A stretch of 64,000 nt of DNA, taken from positions 1,767,501 through 1,831,500 of the forward strand of contig NZ_JALJAZ010000001.1 of NCBI RefSeq assembly GCF_022899245.1, read 5' to 3'. This stretch comes from Falsirhodobacter halotolerans (GTDB lineage Bacteria; Pseudomonadota; Alphaproteobacteria; Rhodobacterales; Rhodobacteraceae). The notes beneath the pieces are model-generated. The model searched no databases. It was not told the DNA's origin and saw nothing but the letters and a program-made list of their open reading frames with translations. This document shows positions 25,336 to 33,681 of the stretch, piece after piece (within the stretch, counting starts at the first letter, position 1; each line of letters begins with the position of its first letter). The translations under genes were made by a program, and so were the position numbers.

Positions 25336-25790
25336 TCACGGTTGAACAGCCCGCCGACATGGCGGCCCATGCAGGCCAGCGGATCGGCCATTCGGACTGG
25401 ATGCTGATCGACCAGGCGGCGATCGACGCCTTCGCGGGCCTGACCGGCGACGATCACTGGATTCATATCGACACCGAGCGGGCCAGCCGCGATATGCCGG
25501 GCGGCAAGACGATCGCGCATGGGCTGCATATGGTCGCGCTGATGCCGCGCCTTCAGCGCGAGATTTATGCCATCCGCAAGCGGGGTCGGGGCCTGAACTA
25601 CGGCTATGACAAGATCCGCTTCATCGCCCCCGTTCAGGTCGGCAGCCGCGTCCGGCTGGCGCTGAGCGTGGTGGAAGCCGCACCCCATGCCCGCGGCACA
25701 CGGCTGGTCTGCGACGCGACGATCGAGGTCGAGGGCACGGAGTCGCCCGCCGTCGTGGCACGGCACATCCTGCTTCTTGAGAACACCTGA
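25332..25790 (+). CDS. MaoC-family hotdog dehydratase/hydratase 1
   Basis: This 152-residue hotdog-fold protein carries the (R)-specific hydratase motif FAGLTGDDHWIHIDTERAS, with the catalytic Asp and His about residues 39-44, and the glycine turn KTIAHGLHMVALMPR. MaoC proteins hydrate trans-2-enoyl-CoA or related thioesters. It overlaps the oxidoreductase by four bases and precedes an acyl-CoA ligase by 11, forming a three-gene unit consistent with activation and hydration or reduction of a carboxylate. A second MaoC gene lies at 27.6 kb on the other strand. Confidence 0.85.
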   Translation: MITVEQPADMAAHAGQRIGHSDWMLIDQAAIDAFAGLTGDDHWIHIDTERASRDMPGGKTIAHGLHMVALMPRLQREIYAIRKRGRGLNYGYDKIRFIAPVQVGSRVRLALSVVEAAPHARGTRLVCDATIEVEGTESPAVVARHILLLENT

Positions 25791-25801
25791 CGGAGGTCGC
25801 A

Positions 25802-27346
25802 ATGACGAATACGGATACCGATGACGGCCGGACACTTGAAACCCTCCTACGCCATGGGCTGACCACACCGGACGCCACGGCGATCATCTGCGGGTCGCAG
25901 ACCCTCAGCTGGGGCCAACTACGATGGCAGGTGCTGGAGACCGCGGGTGCCATCGCCGCGACCGGCGGCGGGCCCGACCGACGCGTCGCCCTTTTGGGCA
26001 GCGCCGATGCCGGGCTGGTGGCCGCATATCTGGCCGTCGTGGCGGCGGGCGCGTGTGCCGTTCCGCTGCCGGTCTCGGCCCATCCCGACGCGCTGACGAC
26101 CATGCTGCAGGACTGCGAGCCGGACCTGATCTTCGTGCAGGACGGATATCAGTCTTTGCTGACGGACGGCCATCCGGGCGAGGTCGTGGTGATCGGCCCC
26201 AACGGCATCCCGACAGCATTCACAAACCGGGGCAAACCGCTGCAGGACGCGGTGGTGCCCACCGGCGATGCGCCCTTCAACATCATCTACAGCTCGGGGA
26301 CGACCGGCAAGGCGAAGGGGATCGTGCATTCCCATACCATGCGCTGGCGGCAGGCCGCGCGGGCGCTGTTCGGCATGGACGCTGGCAGCACCCTCCTCCT
26401 GGCGACCCCGCTTTATTCCAACACGACGTTGATGCCGATGCTGGCGGCGCTGTTCCACGGATCCCGCGTCATCCTGATGCCCAAGTTCGACGCCGAAGGT
26501 TATCTGGACCTGGCCGAGCGTGAGGGCGTGACCCACACCATGCTGGTGCCCGTCCAGTATCGGCGCATCCTGGCGGTGCCCGGTTTCGCCTCGCGCGATC
26601 TGTCCAGCTTCAAGCTCAAGCAGAGCACTGGCGCGCCCCTGCCCGCCGCCGACAAGCGCGAGATTCTGGACAAGTGGCCGGGTCGCTTCCTCGAGGTCTA
26701 TGGCCTGACCGAAGGAGGCTGCACCTGCATCCTCGATCTGTCGGCCTTTCCCGAAAAGGCCCACACCGTCGGCCGCCCCGCCGCGGGCAATGAGATCCGC
26801 GTCATCGACGAGGAGGGGCGCGATCAGCCCCCCGGCCAGCGGGGCGAGATTATCGGCCGTGCGGTGACGATGATGTCAGGTTATTTCCGCAACGAAGAGG
26901 CGAACCGCGCGATCTATTGGACGGATGCCGACGGCACGGTCTATCATCGCACCGGAGATATCGGGATGTTCGACGATGACGGCTTCCTGGTGCTGCTGGA
27001 TCGCAAGAAGGACATGATCATCTCGGGCGGGTTCAACATCTACGCTTCGGACCTTGAGGAGAAGCTGCTGGGGCATCCCGATATCGCCGAAGCTGCCGTG
27101 ATCGGCATCCCGAGCGCGGCCTGGGGGGAAACGCCTCTGGGTCTGGTCGTGGGTCGCAAGGGAGCACGGCTGGACCCGCAGCAAGTGCTGAAATGGACGA
27201 ACAGTCAAGTCGGGCGAATGCAGCGCCTGTCGGCGATCGAGATCCGCGAGGATTTGCCGCGCAACAACGCCGGCAAACTTCTCAAACAGGATTTGCGCAA
27301 GCCATATTGGACCGCCGATTCACGCGCCGACGCTCCCCCCGCCTGA
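25802..27346 (+). CDS. AMP-dependent acyl-CoA synthetase (ANL superfamily)
   Basis: This 514-residue enzyme carries all ANL core motifs: P-loop IIYSSGTTGKAKGIVHS, VYGLTEGGCT, YHRTGDIG, hinge LDRKKDMIISGG and the C-terminal catalytic Lys in LPRNNAGKLLKQDLRK. It should activate a carboxylic acid with ATP and CoA. With the MaoC and MDR enzymes it likely begins degradation of the acid imported by the TAXI-TRAP system; the acid is unknown. A GGAGGTCGC ribosome site precedes the ATG. Hairpins follow at 27371 and 27534. Confidence 0.9.
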   Translation: MTNTDTDDGRTLETLLRHGLTTPDATAIICGSQTLSWGQLRWQVLETAGAIAATGGGPDRRVALLGSADAGLVAAYLAVVAAGACAVPLPVSAHPDALTTMLQDCEPDLIFVQDGYQSLLTDGHPGEVVVIGPNGIPTAFTNRGKPLQDAVVPTGDAPFNIIYSSGTTGKAKGIVHSHTMRWRQAARALFGMDAGSTLLLATPLYSNTTLMPMLAALFHGSRVILMPKFDAEGYLDLAEREGVTHTMLVPVQYRRILAVPGFASRDLSSFKLKQSTGAPLPAADKREILDKWPGRFLEVYGLTEGGCTCILDLSAFPEKAHTVGRPAAGNEIRVIDEEGRDQPPGQRGEIIGRAVTMMSGYFRNEEANRAIYWTDADGTVYHRTGDIGMFDDDGFLVLLDRKKDMIISGGFNIYASDLEEKLLGHPDIAEAAVIGIPSAAWGETPLGLVVGRKGARLDPQQVLKWTNSQVGRMQRLSAIEIREDLPRNNAGKLLKQDLRKPYWTADSRADAPPA

Positions 27347-27370
27347 GCATCGGCATTCGTGCCTGCACGC

Positions 27371-27399
27371 CAACGCCGGGCCACCGCGGGCCGGCGTTG
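27371..27399. terminator. Hairpin after the acyl-CoA ligase operon
   Basis: CAACGCCGG (27371-27379) pairs with CCGGCGTTG (27391-27399) around an 11-base loop, 24 bases after the ligase stop. No T-run follows. A likely terminator or mRNA-end stabiliser. Confidence 0.55.
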
Positions 27400-27533
27400 C
27401 CACGATCAGGGGTGGCGATACCCCCTTGGCGTAAGGCCTGGTGCGGCCCACCGATGGCTCCTGCCCCAAGGTCGGCTATCCGAAGGTCAGGCCGTTCTCG
27501 CGTCACCGTCGTGATCCGGCTGGTCGCAACTAC

Positions 27534-27556
27534 GGGGGGCAAAGCGCCCCCCCTTT
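27534..27556. terminator. G6/C6 hairpin with T-run between convergent genes
   Basis: GGGGGG, a short CAAAGCG loop, then CCCCCC and CTTTTA form a compact terminator for rightward transcripts. Read leftward it lies just after the MaoC2 stop, though without a T-run on that side. Confidence 0.55.
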
Positions 27557-27561
27557 TACGC

Positions 27562-28026
27562 CTATTGGTCGTCCGCCTCCCCGGTCGGACGGACAGGCAC
27601 CTGTCCAAGCGAGATCAGCGTCATCACCACGTCATTGTCCTGGTTCGTGACCGTGACCTTCGTGCGCACGACGCCGAATTCGGGCCGTTTCTGGTGTGGC
27701 TCGGTGGAGATGACCTCCCGCGTCACCTTCAGGCGATCTCCGGGCCTTACGGGCCGCCGCCAACGCAACTCGTCAATACCCATTCCAACCATCGGGGTCT
27801 TGCCGTATCCTCCCGCCTCAACGAATACCCGCATCGAAAGGGCGGCGATCTGCCAGCCGCTGGCGATCACTCCGCCAAATCGCCCGGCCGACGCCGCCTC
27901 GGGGTCGGTATGCATCGGCTGGGGGTCGTTTTCCCGCGCATAGCGAATGATGTCGTCCTGGCTCAACTCGATTTCCCGGCTTTCCCAGGTTTCGCCGATG
28001 GTGAAGTCCTCAAAAAATCGCCGCAC
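27562..28026 (-). CDS. MaoC-family hotdog dehydratase/hydratase 2
   Basis: This 154-residue MaoC-like protein begins GTG (VRRFFEDFTIGETWESRE). Its hydratase motif is YARENDPQPMHTDPEAA, with the catalytic pair replaced partly by Asp-Pro-Gln-Pro-Met-His, as in many short MaoC proteins. FGGVIASGWQIAALSMR is the conserved glycine turn. The GTG at 28026 is supported by GGAAAAGG six bases upstream; longer forms lack conserved sequence. It is divergent from the amidohydrolase gene, with an IclR-type palindrome in the gap, so it is probably in the same regulon. Confidence 0.82.
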   Translation of the reverse strand: MRRFFEDFTIGETWESREIELSQDDIIRYARENDPQPMHTDPEAASAGRFGGVIASGWQIAALSMRVFVEAGGYGKTPMVGMGIDELRWRRPVRPGDRLKVTREVISTEPHQKRPEFGVVRTKVTVTNQDNDVVMTLISLGQVPVRPTGEADDQ

Positions 28027-28169
28027 GCCTTTTCCTTTTCGTTGATGATCCGGGCCGTCCCGGCCCGTGGGTTGCGGGGCGGCACAGGTCGATCCCGCGC
28101 CGCCGCCATAGGCTTCTGTGACACTACATGCCGCGCCACCGGAGTCGGCAACATCCTCCAGGCCACCCA

Positions 28170-28184
28170 TTTCGCTTGGTGAAA
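28170..28184. promoter_or_regulatory. Candidate IclR operator 3 (MaoC2 / amidohydrolase divergent promoter)
   Basis: TTTCGC-TTG-GTGAAA is near-palindromic and shares ATTTCGCTTGG and a nearby GCCCACC with the site at 32764, in the TAXI2/aldolase promoter. Confidence 0.6.
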
Positions 28185-28280
28185 CGCCCACCGCGATTGG
28201 TTGAGATGACCCGCCCTGCGGACGAAGAAGGTGCACTTCAACACGCGAAGAACCTGAACAGATAAACCGACAGGGATGTC

Positions 28281-29222
28281 ATGAGCACGAAAACACGACG
28301 CGCCCGAGTGCGCGAGATGATCGACGGAATTGACGGGGCGCGGGTCGATGCGCTCATGCAGGGCGCGGTGGATTTGCATGTCCATTCCGGCCCGTCGATC
28401 ATGGCACGACAAGTGGACCACTTTCAGGCGGTCGAACAGGCCGCCGCAGCCGGCATGAAGGGCATCCTGTTCAAGGATCACCATTATTCCGTCTCGCCCA
28501 TCATTCCCATCATGGAACGGATGATGGGGGATCTGGGCGTGTCGATGTTCGGCGGCCTGGTCCTGAACAACTCCACCGGCGGGTTCAACCCTGCCGTGGT
28601 AGACTCAATCCTCAAGCACGGTGCCAAAATCATCTGGATGCCGACGGCCCATTCGGCCAATCACATCCGAACCAATTTCCGCAAGTCGCGGCTGGCCGCC
28701 ACCGTGCAGCTGCGCGCACCAAAGCTGCTGACGGTTCTGGATGAAGACGGAAACATCAAGGATTCCGTGAAGGAGATTCTGGACAGCATCGCGCAGTTCG
28801 ACGCGATTCTTTCCTCGGGGCACCTGCATGTGTGGGAAATCTGGAAGCTGTTCGAAGAAGCCAAGGCGCGCGGTGTCAAACGGCTCATCGTCAATCACCC
28901 GATGTATGGGTTGCACTTCACCCATGACGACATCCGCGAGATCGCGCAGACCTACGGTGCGCTGATCGAACAGTCGGCCTGCCTGTATATCGACAGCCGC
29001 TTCAACGTTTTCGAGCCCGAGGATCTGGCCGCCGACATCCGTGCCGCCGGGGTCGAGCACAGCTCGATCGGGTCGGATCTGGGACAGGTGGACAACCCGT
29101 CCCCGGTTGAGGGAATGCGGCAGGCTATTGCGCTTTGTCTCGCCCTCGGCTTCACGGATGACGAGGTGCGTCAGCTGGTGCGGGACAACCCGTCGCGGCT
29201 GGTGGACATTCCACTGACATAA
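28281..29222 (+). CDS. Metal-dependent amidohydrolase-superfamily protein (DUF6282-like)
   Basis: This 313-residue protein has metal-ligand patterns of the amidohydrolase/PHP barrel: GAVDLHVHSGPSIMARQ near residue 35, FKDHHYSVSP near 75, SSGHLHVWEIWK near 182, NHPMYGLHFT near 210 and GSDLGQVDNPSP near 265. It may hydrolyse an amide, lactone or ester, or decarboxylate an acid; the substrate is unknown. It is 42 bases before the fused TRAP permease gene, so enzyme and transporter are probably one transcript. It has no signal peptide. Confidence 0.8.
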   Translation: MSTKTRRARVREMIDGIDGARVDALMQGAVDLHVHSGPSIMARQVDHFQAVEQAAAAGMKGILFKDHHYSVSPIIPIMERMMGDLGVSMFGGLVLNNSTGGFNPAVVDSILKHGAKIIWMPTAHSANHIRTNFRKSRLAATVQLRAPKLLTVLDEDGNIKDSVKEILDSIAQFDAILSSGHLHVWEIWKLFEEAKARGVKRLIVNHPMYGLHFTHDDIREIAQTYGALIEQSACLYIDSRFNVFEPEDLAADIRAAGVEHSSIGSDLGQVDNPSPVEGMRQAIALCLALGFTDDEVRQLVRDNPSRLVDIPLT

Positions 29223-29264
29223 CATTCGAGGGGGGAGGGATTGAAGAGGCAGCGGGAGGAGAAC

Positions 29265-31268
29265 ATGGAAAGAACGAACGACAATAGCCGCGCGTCCGAC
29301 GATACGGACATCGGTGAATCCAGCCTGCGCACGCTGAGCGGGCCCGGAAAATGGCTGGTGCGCATCGCAACGGTGACCATCCTTGCTCTGGCGGTCAACC
29401 AGACATTCAACCTGCAGCTTCTGGTCGGCTATACGCTGGTGGATCTGCGGTTCTATTACGCAATTCTGGCCCTTTCCCTCGGGATCGCGTTCCTTATCTT
29501 TCCGGCATCCGGGGGGACCGGTGGCACACGCACCCCGTGGTATGACTGGCTCTTTGCCTCGGGCGCACTTGTCGTCTGCGCATATTTCTTTGCCAACGCG
29601 ATGAACATAAGTTTGCGCGGCTGGGAAATGGCCCCCCCTGAAACTGCGGTGTGGTTCTCCTACGCGCTTTGGATCCTGGTTCTTGAGGCCGGGCGACGTG
29701 CGGGCGGGCTGCCATTGGCGATCATCGTCGGCCTGATGTCGCTTTATCCGCTCTATACCGAATATCTTCCTTCGGCGATCTCGGGCTTCCCCTCGCCCCC
29801 GTCCTATACCGCCGCCTATCACGCGATGGGTTCGGAAAGCATTCTGGGGATTCCCCTGCGGACCTTCGCAAGCCTGATCATCGGTTTCATTGTCTTCGGG
29901 GCCGCCTTGCAGCAAACGGGGGCAGGCGCATTCTTCATGAACCTCTCCTTCGCCCTTCTCGGGAAGGTGCGCGGGGGGCCGGCGAAGGTGGCGATCTTCT
30001 CCTCCGGCCTCATGGGGTCGATGAGCGGAAGTGTCATCACCAACGTGCTCACCACCGGAGTCATGACCATTCCCGCCATGCGCCGCGTGGGCATCCGCGG
30101 CACATTTGCCGCCGGGGTCGAAACCTGTGCCTCCACCGGCGGGACGTTGATGCCGCCGGTGATGGGGGCCACGGCCTTCGTCATGGCCAGCTTCATGAAC
30201 GTGCCCTACGGCACCGTTGCCTTGGCGGCGATCATCCCATCGGCGCTCTATTTCTTCGGCCTGTTCGTGCAGATCGACGCCATGGCCGCGCGTGAGAACA
30301 TCAAGGGCCTGCCGGCCGAAGAACTGCCCTCCGTCCGGGAAACCTTCAAGGAGGGCTGGTATTACATCTTCGTCTTCGCCCTGCTGATCTTCATGCTGCT
30401 GGTGATGCGGCGCGAGGCGCTGGCCCCTTACTACGCGACGCCGCTGCTGATCGTCCTGAACCAACTTCTGTCGAAGAAACATCGGTGGGGTTGGAAGGAA
30501 GTGGGCGCATTCATCGACAGCCTGGGCTCGCTCTTCGCCAATCTGGTCGCGATCCTGGCGGCCGTGGGCATGATCGTCGGGGCGCTGTCCATGACGGGGG
30601 TTGCCGCAACGCTGGTCAACGACCTTTTGCGCATCGCGGATGGCTCGGCGATCTTCCTGCTGGTGATGGGCGCGCTGACCGGCCTGATCCTTGGCGTCGG
30701 CATGACCTCGACGGCGGCCTACATCTTCCTTGCGATCCTGCTGGCACCGGCGCTGATCGAGGTGGGGCTGAATCCCATGGCCGTGCACATGTTCATCTTC
30801 TATTGGGGGATGCTGTCCTTCATCACTCCCCCTGTGGCGTTGGGCGCTTTCGCAGCCGCTTCGATCGCACGCACGCCGCCGATGCAGACCGGATTTGAGG
30901 CAATGCGCATCGGTTCGGTGATCTACTTCATCCCCTTCTTCTTCGCGTTCCAACCCGCGCTGGTGCTCGAGGGGACCGTGTCCCAGATCATCATCTCCAC
31001 AACGCTCGCATTTGCCGGGACGGCGCTGTTCGCCTGTGCGGTGCAAGGGTATGTGCCGATCGTGGGCGGGCTTTTCCTTCGTCGCGCCTATGCCTTCCCG
31101 CTGCGTTTCCTGTTGTTCTCCGCAGCCATTCTGATTGCCCTTCCGGCCAGCATCGTGCCGGGTTGGAGCGATCTGGACCTGGTCGGCCTGGCCCTGCTGA
31201 TCGCAATTCCGATCCTTGCCTTCGCCTTCTGGCAGAACCGCCGTCCGACCCCGGTTCAACAGTCCTGA
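29265..31268 (+). CDS. TAXI-type TRAP transporter fused permease (DctQ-DctM fusion)
   Basis: This 667-residue membrane protein has a DctQ-like N-terminal four-helix part (about 30-190) joined to a DctM-like domain (about 195-560), with further C-terminal helices. Landmarks are FGAALQQTGAGAFFMNLSFA, MGSMSGSVITNVLTTGV, ASTGGTLMPPVMGATAFV and the second-half motif FITPPVALGAFAAAS. It works with TAXI receptors. The ATG at 29265 follows GGGAGGAGAAC, preferable to the TTG at 29241. A classic terminator follows at 31324. The only permease near two TAXI receptors, it likely serves the one at 31492 and perhaps the one at 21599. Confidence 0.92.
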   Translation: MERTNDNSRASDDTDIGESSLRTLSGPGKWLVRIATVTILALAVNQTFNLQLLVGYTLVDLRFYYAILALSLGIAFLIFPASGGTGGTRTPWYDWLFASGALVVCAYFFANAMNISLRGWEMAPPETAVWFSYALWILVLEAGRRAGGLPLAIIVGLMSLYPLYTEYLPSAISGFPSPPSYTAAYHAMGSESILGIPLRTFASLIIGFIVFGAALQQTGAGAFFMNLSFALLGKVRGGPAKVAIFSSGLMGSMSGSVITNVLTTGVMTIPAMRRVGIRGTFAAGVETCASTGGTLMPPVMGATAFVMASFMNVPYGTVALAAIIPSALYFFGLFVQIDAMAARENIKGLPAEELPSVRETFKEGWYYIFVFALLIFMLLVMRREALAPYYATPLLIVLNQLLSKKHRWGWKEVGAFIDSLGSLFANLVAILAAVGMIVGALSMTGVAATLVNDLLRIADGSAIFLLVMGALTGLILGVGMTSTAAYIFLAILLAPALIEVGLNPMAVHMFIFYWGMLSFITPPVALGAFAAASIARTPPMQTGFEAMRIGSVIYFIPFFFAFQPALVLEGTVSQIIISTTLAFAGTALFACAVQGYVPIVGGLFLRRAYAFPLRFLLFSAAILIALPASIVPGWSDLDLVGLALLIAIPILAFAFWQNRRPTPVQQS

Positions 31269-31323
31269 ACGACCAATGGCCGGCGCATGATTACAGCGCC
31301 GACCCAGACCGGACACCTGCCCC

Positions 31324-31353
31324 GGCCCGACGCGGAAACGCGTCGGGCCTTTT
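31324..31353 (+). terminator. Rho-independent terminator of the TRAP permease operon
   Basis: GGCCCGACGCG (31324-31334), GAAA tetraloop, CGCGTCGGGCC (31339-31349), then TTTT. The 11-bp perfect stem and T-run begin 55 bases after the permease stop. Confidence 0.88.
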
Positions 31354-31416
31354 CGTTGGGGGGATCCCCCGCGCCCGGATCCATACATGTCCTGCCGGTG
31401 GGCCCACCACCGACAT

Positions 31417-31450
31417 AAAAAAACCCCGCCTGCCGATACGGCAAGCGGGG
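31417..31450 (-). terminator. Rho-independent terminator of the TAXI receptor 2 gene
   Basis: On the minus strand, CCCCGC-T-TGCCG, a TAT loop and CGGCAGGCGGGG form a 12-bp stem with one mismatch, followed by seven Ts (31423-31417). It lies 41 bases beyond the TAXI2 stop and faces the permease terminator. Confidence 0.88.
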
Positions 31451-31491
31451 CCTTCGCACCCTGCAACGCAGGGTCCGACGGGGCCGTAATG

Positions 31492-32607
31492 TCAGTTGCC
31501 AGCTTCGGCCAAGGCTTTTTCACGCGCGGCGGGCCATTCTTCCGAACGGGCATCCTCGGGAATTGCGTCCCAAGCCGCGCTCAGGATGTCATGTCGTGCG
31601 ATCAGGGCCTGATTGTGCGCCTCGGCCTCATCGCTCCACAACCCGGCCTCTTTCCAGTAACGCACCGCGCCGGGATGATAGGGCACGACCCATTCGAAGT
31701 CTTGAAGATCGCCCGCAAACCCGCGCAGACCACTTTCGGCGTCGGCATAGGCGTCGAACTGTTCCTGTAACGCTTTCGTCGCGTTATAGACGACGTCCTC
31801 GTCCTTGTCGGCATAGGTCACGATCACCGGATAGGGAAAGCCTGCACATTCCACGGGATGATCTTCGGACAGGCCGGGACCGACCGTCGCCTTGCGCGGC
31901 GAGAATTGCGGTTTCTCCTCGCGCAGCCGGTCCCAACCTGCCGTATCGGCTTCGGGCAGGTCCAGCCAGGAAAGCCCCACGGGGGACGCCGCCGCTTGGG
32001 TGGCAAAGGTCGTGGTCGTCAGCGAGGTGATCGCATCGACCTGCCCGTTCAGAAAGGCGTCCCACGACGCGCCGAAGCTGGCAACCTCCACCTTTTTCAC
32101 ATCGTCCCAAGTCAGCCCGCCAAAGGCGAGAAAGGCGGCGACATTGGCCTGAAGTGCGGGCGAACTGACCACCCAGCCCACGCGCTTGCCCCGCAGGTCC
32201 GCAGCCGTGCTGACCACGGTATCGCCCTGCAAGGCCAGGGTGAAGCAGTTGGAGGAATTGGCGCCCGCCAGAAGGGCGATGTTCTGCGGTCCCATCTCGG
32301 GTTCGGCGAACGCCTCGGTCCCCTCGAAGGCATTGTAGGCTTCGGACCCGATGAGGGCGAAATCGACGCGCCCCTGCCGGATCGGCAGCAGTCGTGCGAC
32401 GTCGGACGTCGCGGGCAGCACGCGCAGGCTGACGCCATAGCCGTCGCTGATCGCCTTGCCCAACGCAACCGCCTGCGCATAGCCGGAAGACCCGACGTCA
32501 TAGGTCGTCATTGCGAGCCGCGCGGGAAGCTGCGCATCCTGCGCAGTCGCGGGCAGTGCGCTGCCCGCAAGCAGGCTGGCGACGGCAAGCTTGGTATACA
32601 TGGTCAT
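31492..32607 (-). CDS. TAXI-family TRAP transporter solute-binding protein (copy 2)
   Basis: This 371-residue periplasmic receptor has a signal peptide (MTMYTKLAVASLLAGSALPA, cleavage after ATA). It shares long identical blocks with copy 1 at 21599: LRVLPATSDVARL, ADLRGKRV, VEVASFGASW, QVDAIT, KPQFSPR and VPYHPGAVRYWKE versus LPYHEGAIRYWKE. It lies convergent with the fused permease and is divergent from an aldolase-cupin pair, with an IclR-type palindrome between. The ATG at 32607 has GGAGCT directly upstream; a second ATG lies two codons in. Confidence 0.9.
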   Translation of the reverse strand: MTMYTKLAVASLLAGSALPATAQDAQLPARLAMTTYDVGSSGYAQAVALGKAISDGYGVSLRVLPATSDVARLLPIRQGRVDFALIGSEAYNAFEGTEAFAEPEMGPQNIALLAGANSSNCFTLALQGDTVVSTAADLRGKRVGWVVSSPALQANVAAFLAFGGLTWDDVKKVEVASFGASWDAFLNGQVDAITSLTTTTFATQAAASPVGLSWLDLPEADTAGWDRLREEKPQFSPRKATVGPGLSEDHPVECAGFPYPVIVTYADKDEDVVYNATKALQEQFDAYADAESGLRGFAGDLQDFEWVVPYHPGAVRYWKEAGLWSDEAEAHNQALIARHDILSAAWDAIPEDARSEEWPAAREKALAEAGN

Positions 32608-32763
32608 AGCTCCTCCATATTGTCGGGTCGCACATGCGGTTGACCCCTTCGCCCCTCGGCAGGTCCCGGTGCGACCTCTCCTCGACCCTGGTTCTGCCCT
32701 GTGGTCATCGTGGCGGCAACTTGGATTGCAGGGCTCGGCTCCTCAATATCGGCCCCGTGAGCA

Positions 32764-32778
32764 TTTCGCTTGGCGGAA
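32764..32778. promoter_or_regulatory. Candidate IclR operator 4 (TAXI2 / aldolase divergent promoter)
   Basis: TTTCGC-TTG-GCGGAA fits the pattern of the other three sites; eleven bases (ATTTCGCTTGG) are identical to site 3. Confidence 0.6.
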
Positions 32779-32889
32779 TACAATGAAGCCCACCTTGCGC
32801 GTCGTCGGTCCTGACGTGGATGGTCGCCGTAAATCAGGAGGGCGGGCACGGATGGGCATCTGGCGGCCCCGCATCGGACAGGAGGATCC

Positions 32890-33672
32890 ATGCATCACGC
32901 TTCACCCCATTTCAGGCAACGCTTCCTTGCGGGCGATAAGATGGTCGGCACCTTCCTGAAGATCGCCCATACCATGCCGACCGAAATCATTGGAACGCTC
33001 GGCTATGATTTCGTCGTCATCGACGAAGAGCATGGCGCGCTCAACCGCGAAAGCATCGATCTCATGCTGCTTGCCTGCCGGGCCTACGGCATCGGCGGCC
33101 TTGTCCGGGTTCCATCGAGTGAGCCTGCGGCGATTCAGGCCGTGCTGGATTGTGGCGGCGACGGCGTGCTGGTGCCTCATGTCGACAGTGCCGAGACGGC
33201 GCGCCGTATCGTTGCCGCCGCGCGTTACCGGACGGGCGCGCGCGGATATTCCTCCACCACCCGCGCGGGCGATTTCGGCGGCCGCACCATTGCCGCCCAT
33301 CTGGACGAGCAGGACGCCCGCGCCACCGTCCTTGCCATGATCGAGGATCCTTCGGCACTGGAGGTGTTGGATGATATCCTGGCGGTCGACGGGCTGGACG
33401 GCGTGTTCATCGGGCGGGGGGATCTGACCGTCGCCTACGGCCAGGACAAGGCCGGGTCCGCCCCCGTCACCGCCGCGACCGAGGCGATCTGCGCGGCCGC
33501 CCGCAGCGCGGGCAAGGGCATCTGCGTGATGGCAGCAGGCCCCGAGGATGCTGCCGCGATGGCGGGGCTGGGCGCGACCGGTTTCATCGTCTCGTCCGAC
33601 CAGACGCTTTTGCGCAAGGCCGCGGCGGCAAGCCTGGCCGAAACTCGCAAGGCATTCGACATCAGCTCCTGA
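32890..33672 (+). CDS. HpcH/HpaI-family aldolase
   Basis: This 260-residue class II, metal-dependent pyruvate aldolase-like protein has a TIM barrel. Signatures are GYDFVVIDEEHGALN (metal-site Glu and catalytic His), LVRVPSSEPAAIQAVLD, DGVLVPHVDSAETARRIVAA, RGYSSTTRAGDFGG and FIGRGDLTVAYGQ. Relatives cleave 4-hydroxy-2-keto acids such as 2,4-dihydroxyhept-2-ene-dioate or 2-keto-3-deoxy-L-rhamnonate to pyruvate or oxaloacetate plus an aldehyde. It is cotranscribed with a cupin protein nine bases downstream and divergent from TAXI receptor 2. Physiological substrate not evident. Confidence 0.88.
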   Translation: MHHASPHFRQRFLAGDKMVGTFLKIAHTMPTEIIGTLGYDFVVIDEEHGALNRESIDLMLLACRAYGIGGLVRVPSSEPAAIQAVLDCGGDGVLVPHVDSAETARRIVAAARYRTGARGYSSTTRAGDFGGRTIAAHLDEQDARATVLAMIEDPSALEVLDDILAVDGLDGVFIGRGDLTVAYGQDKAGSAPVTAATEAICAAARSAGKGICVMAAGPEDAAAMAGLGATGFIVSSDQTLLRKAAAASLAETRKAFDISS

Positions 33673-33681
33673 GAGGCTTTC

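Noticed and set aside
28605-31553. A 982-codon minus-strand frame
   Set aside because: Antisense to the amidohydrolase and TRAP permease, both with strong motifs; its translation is low-complexity.
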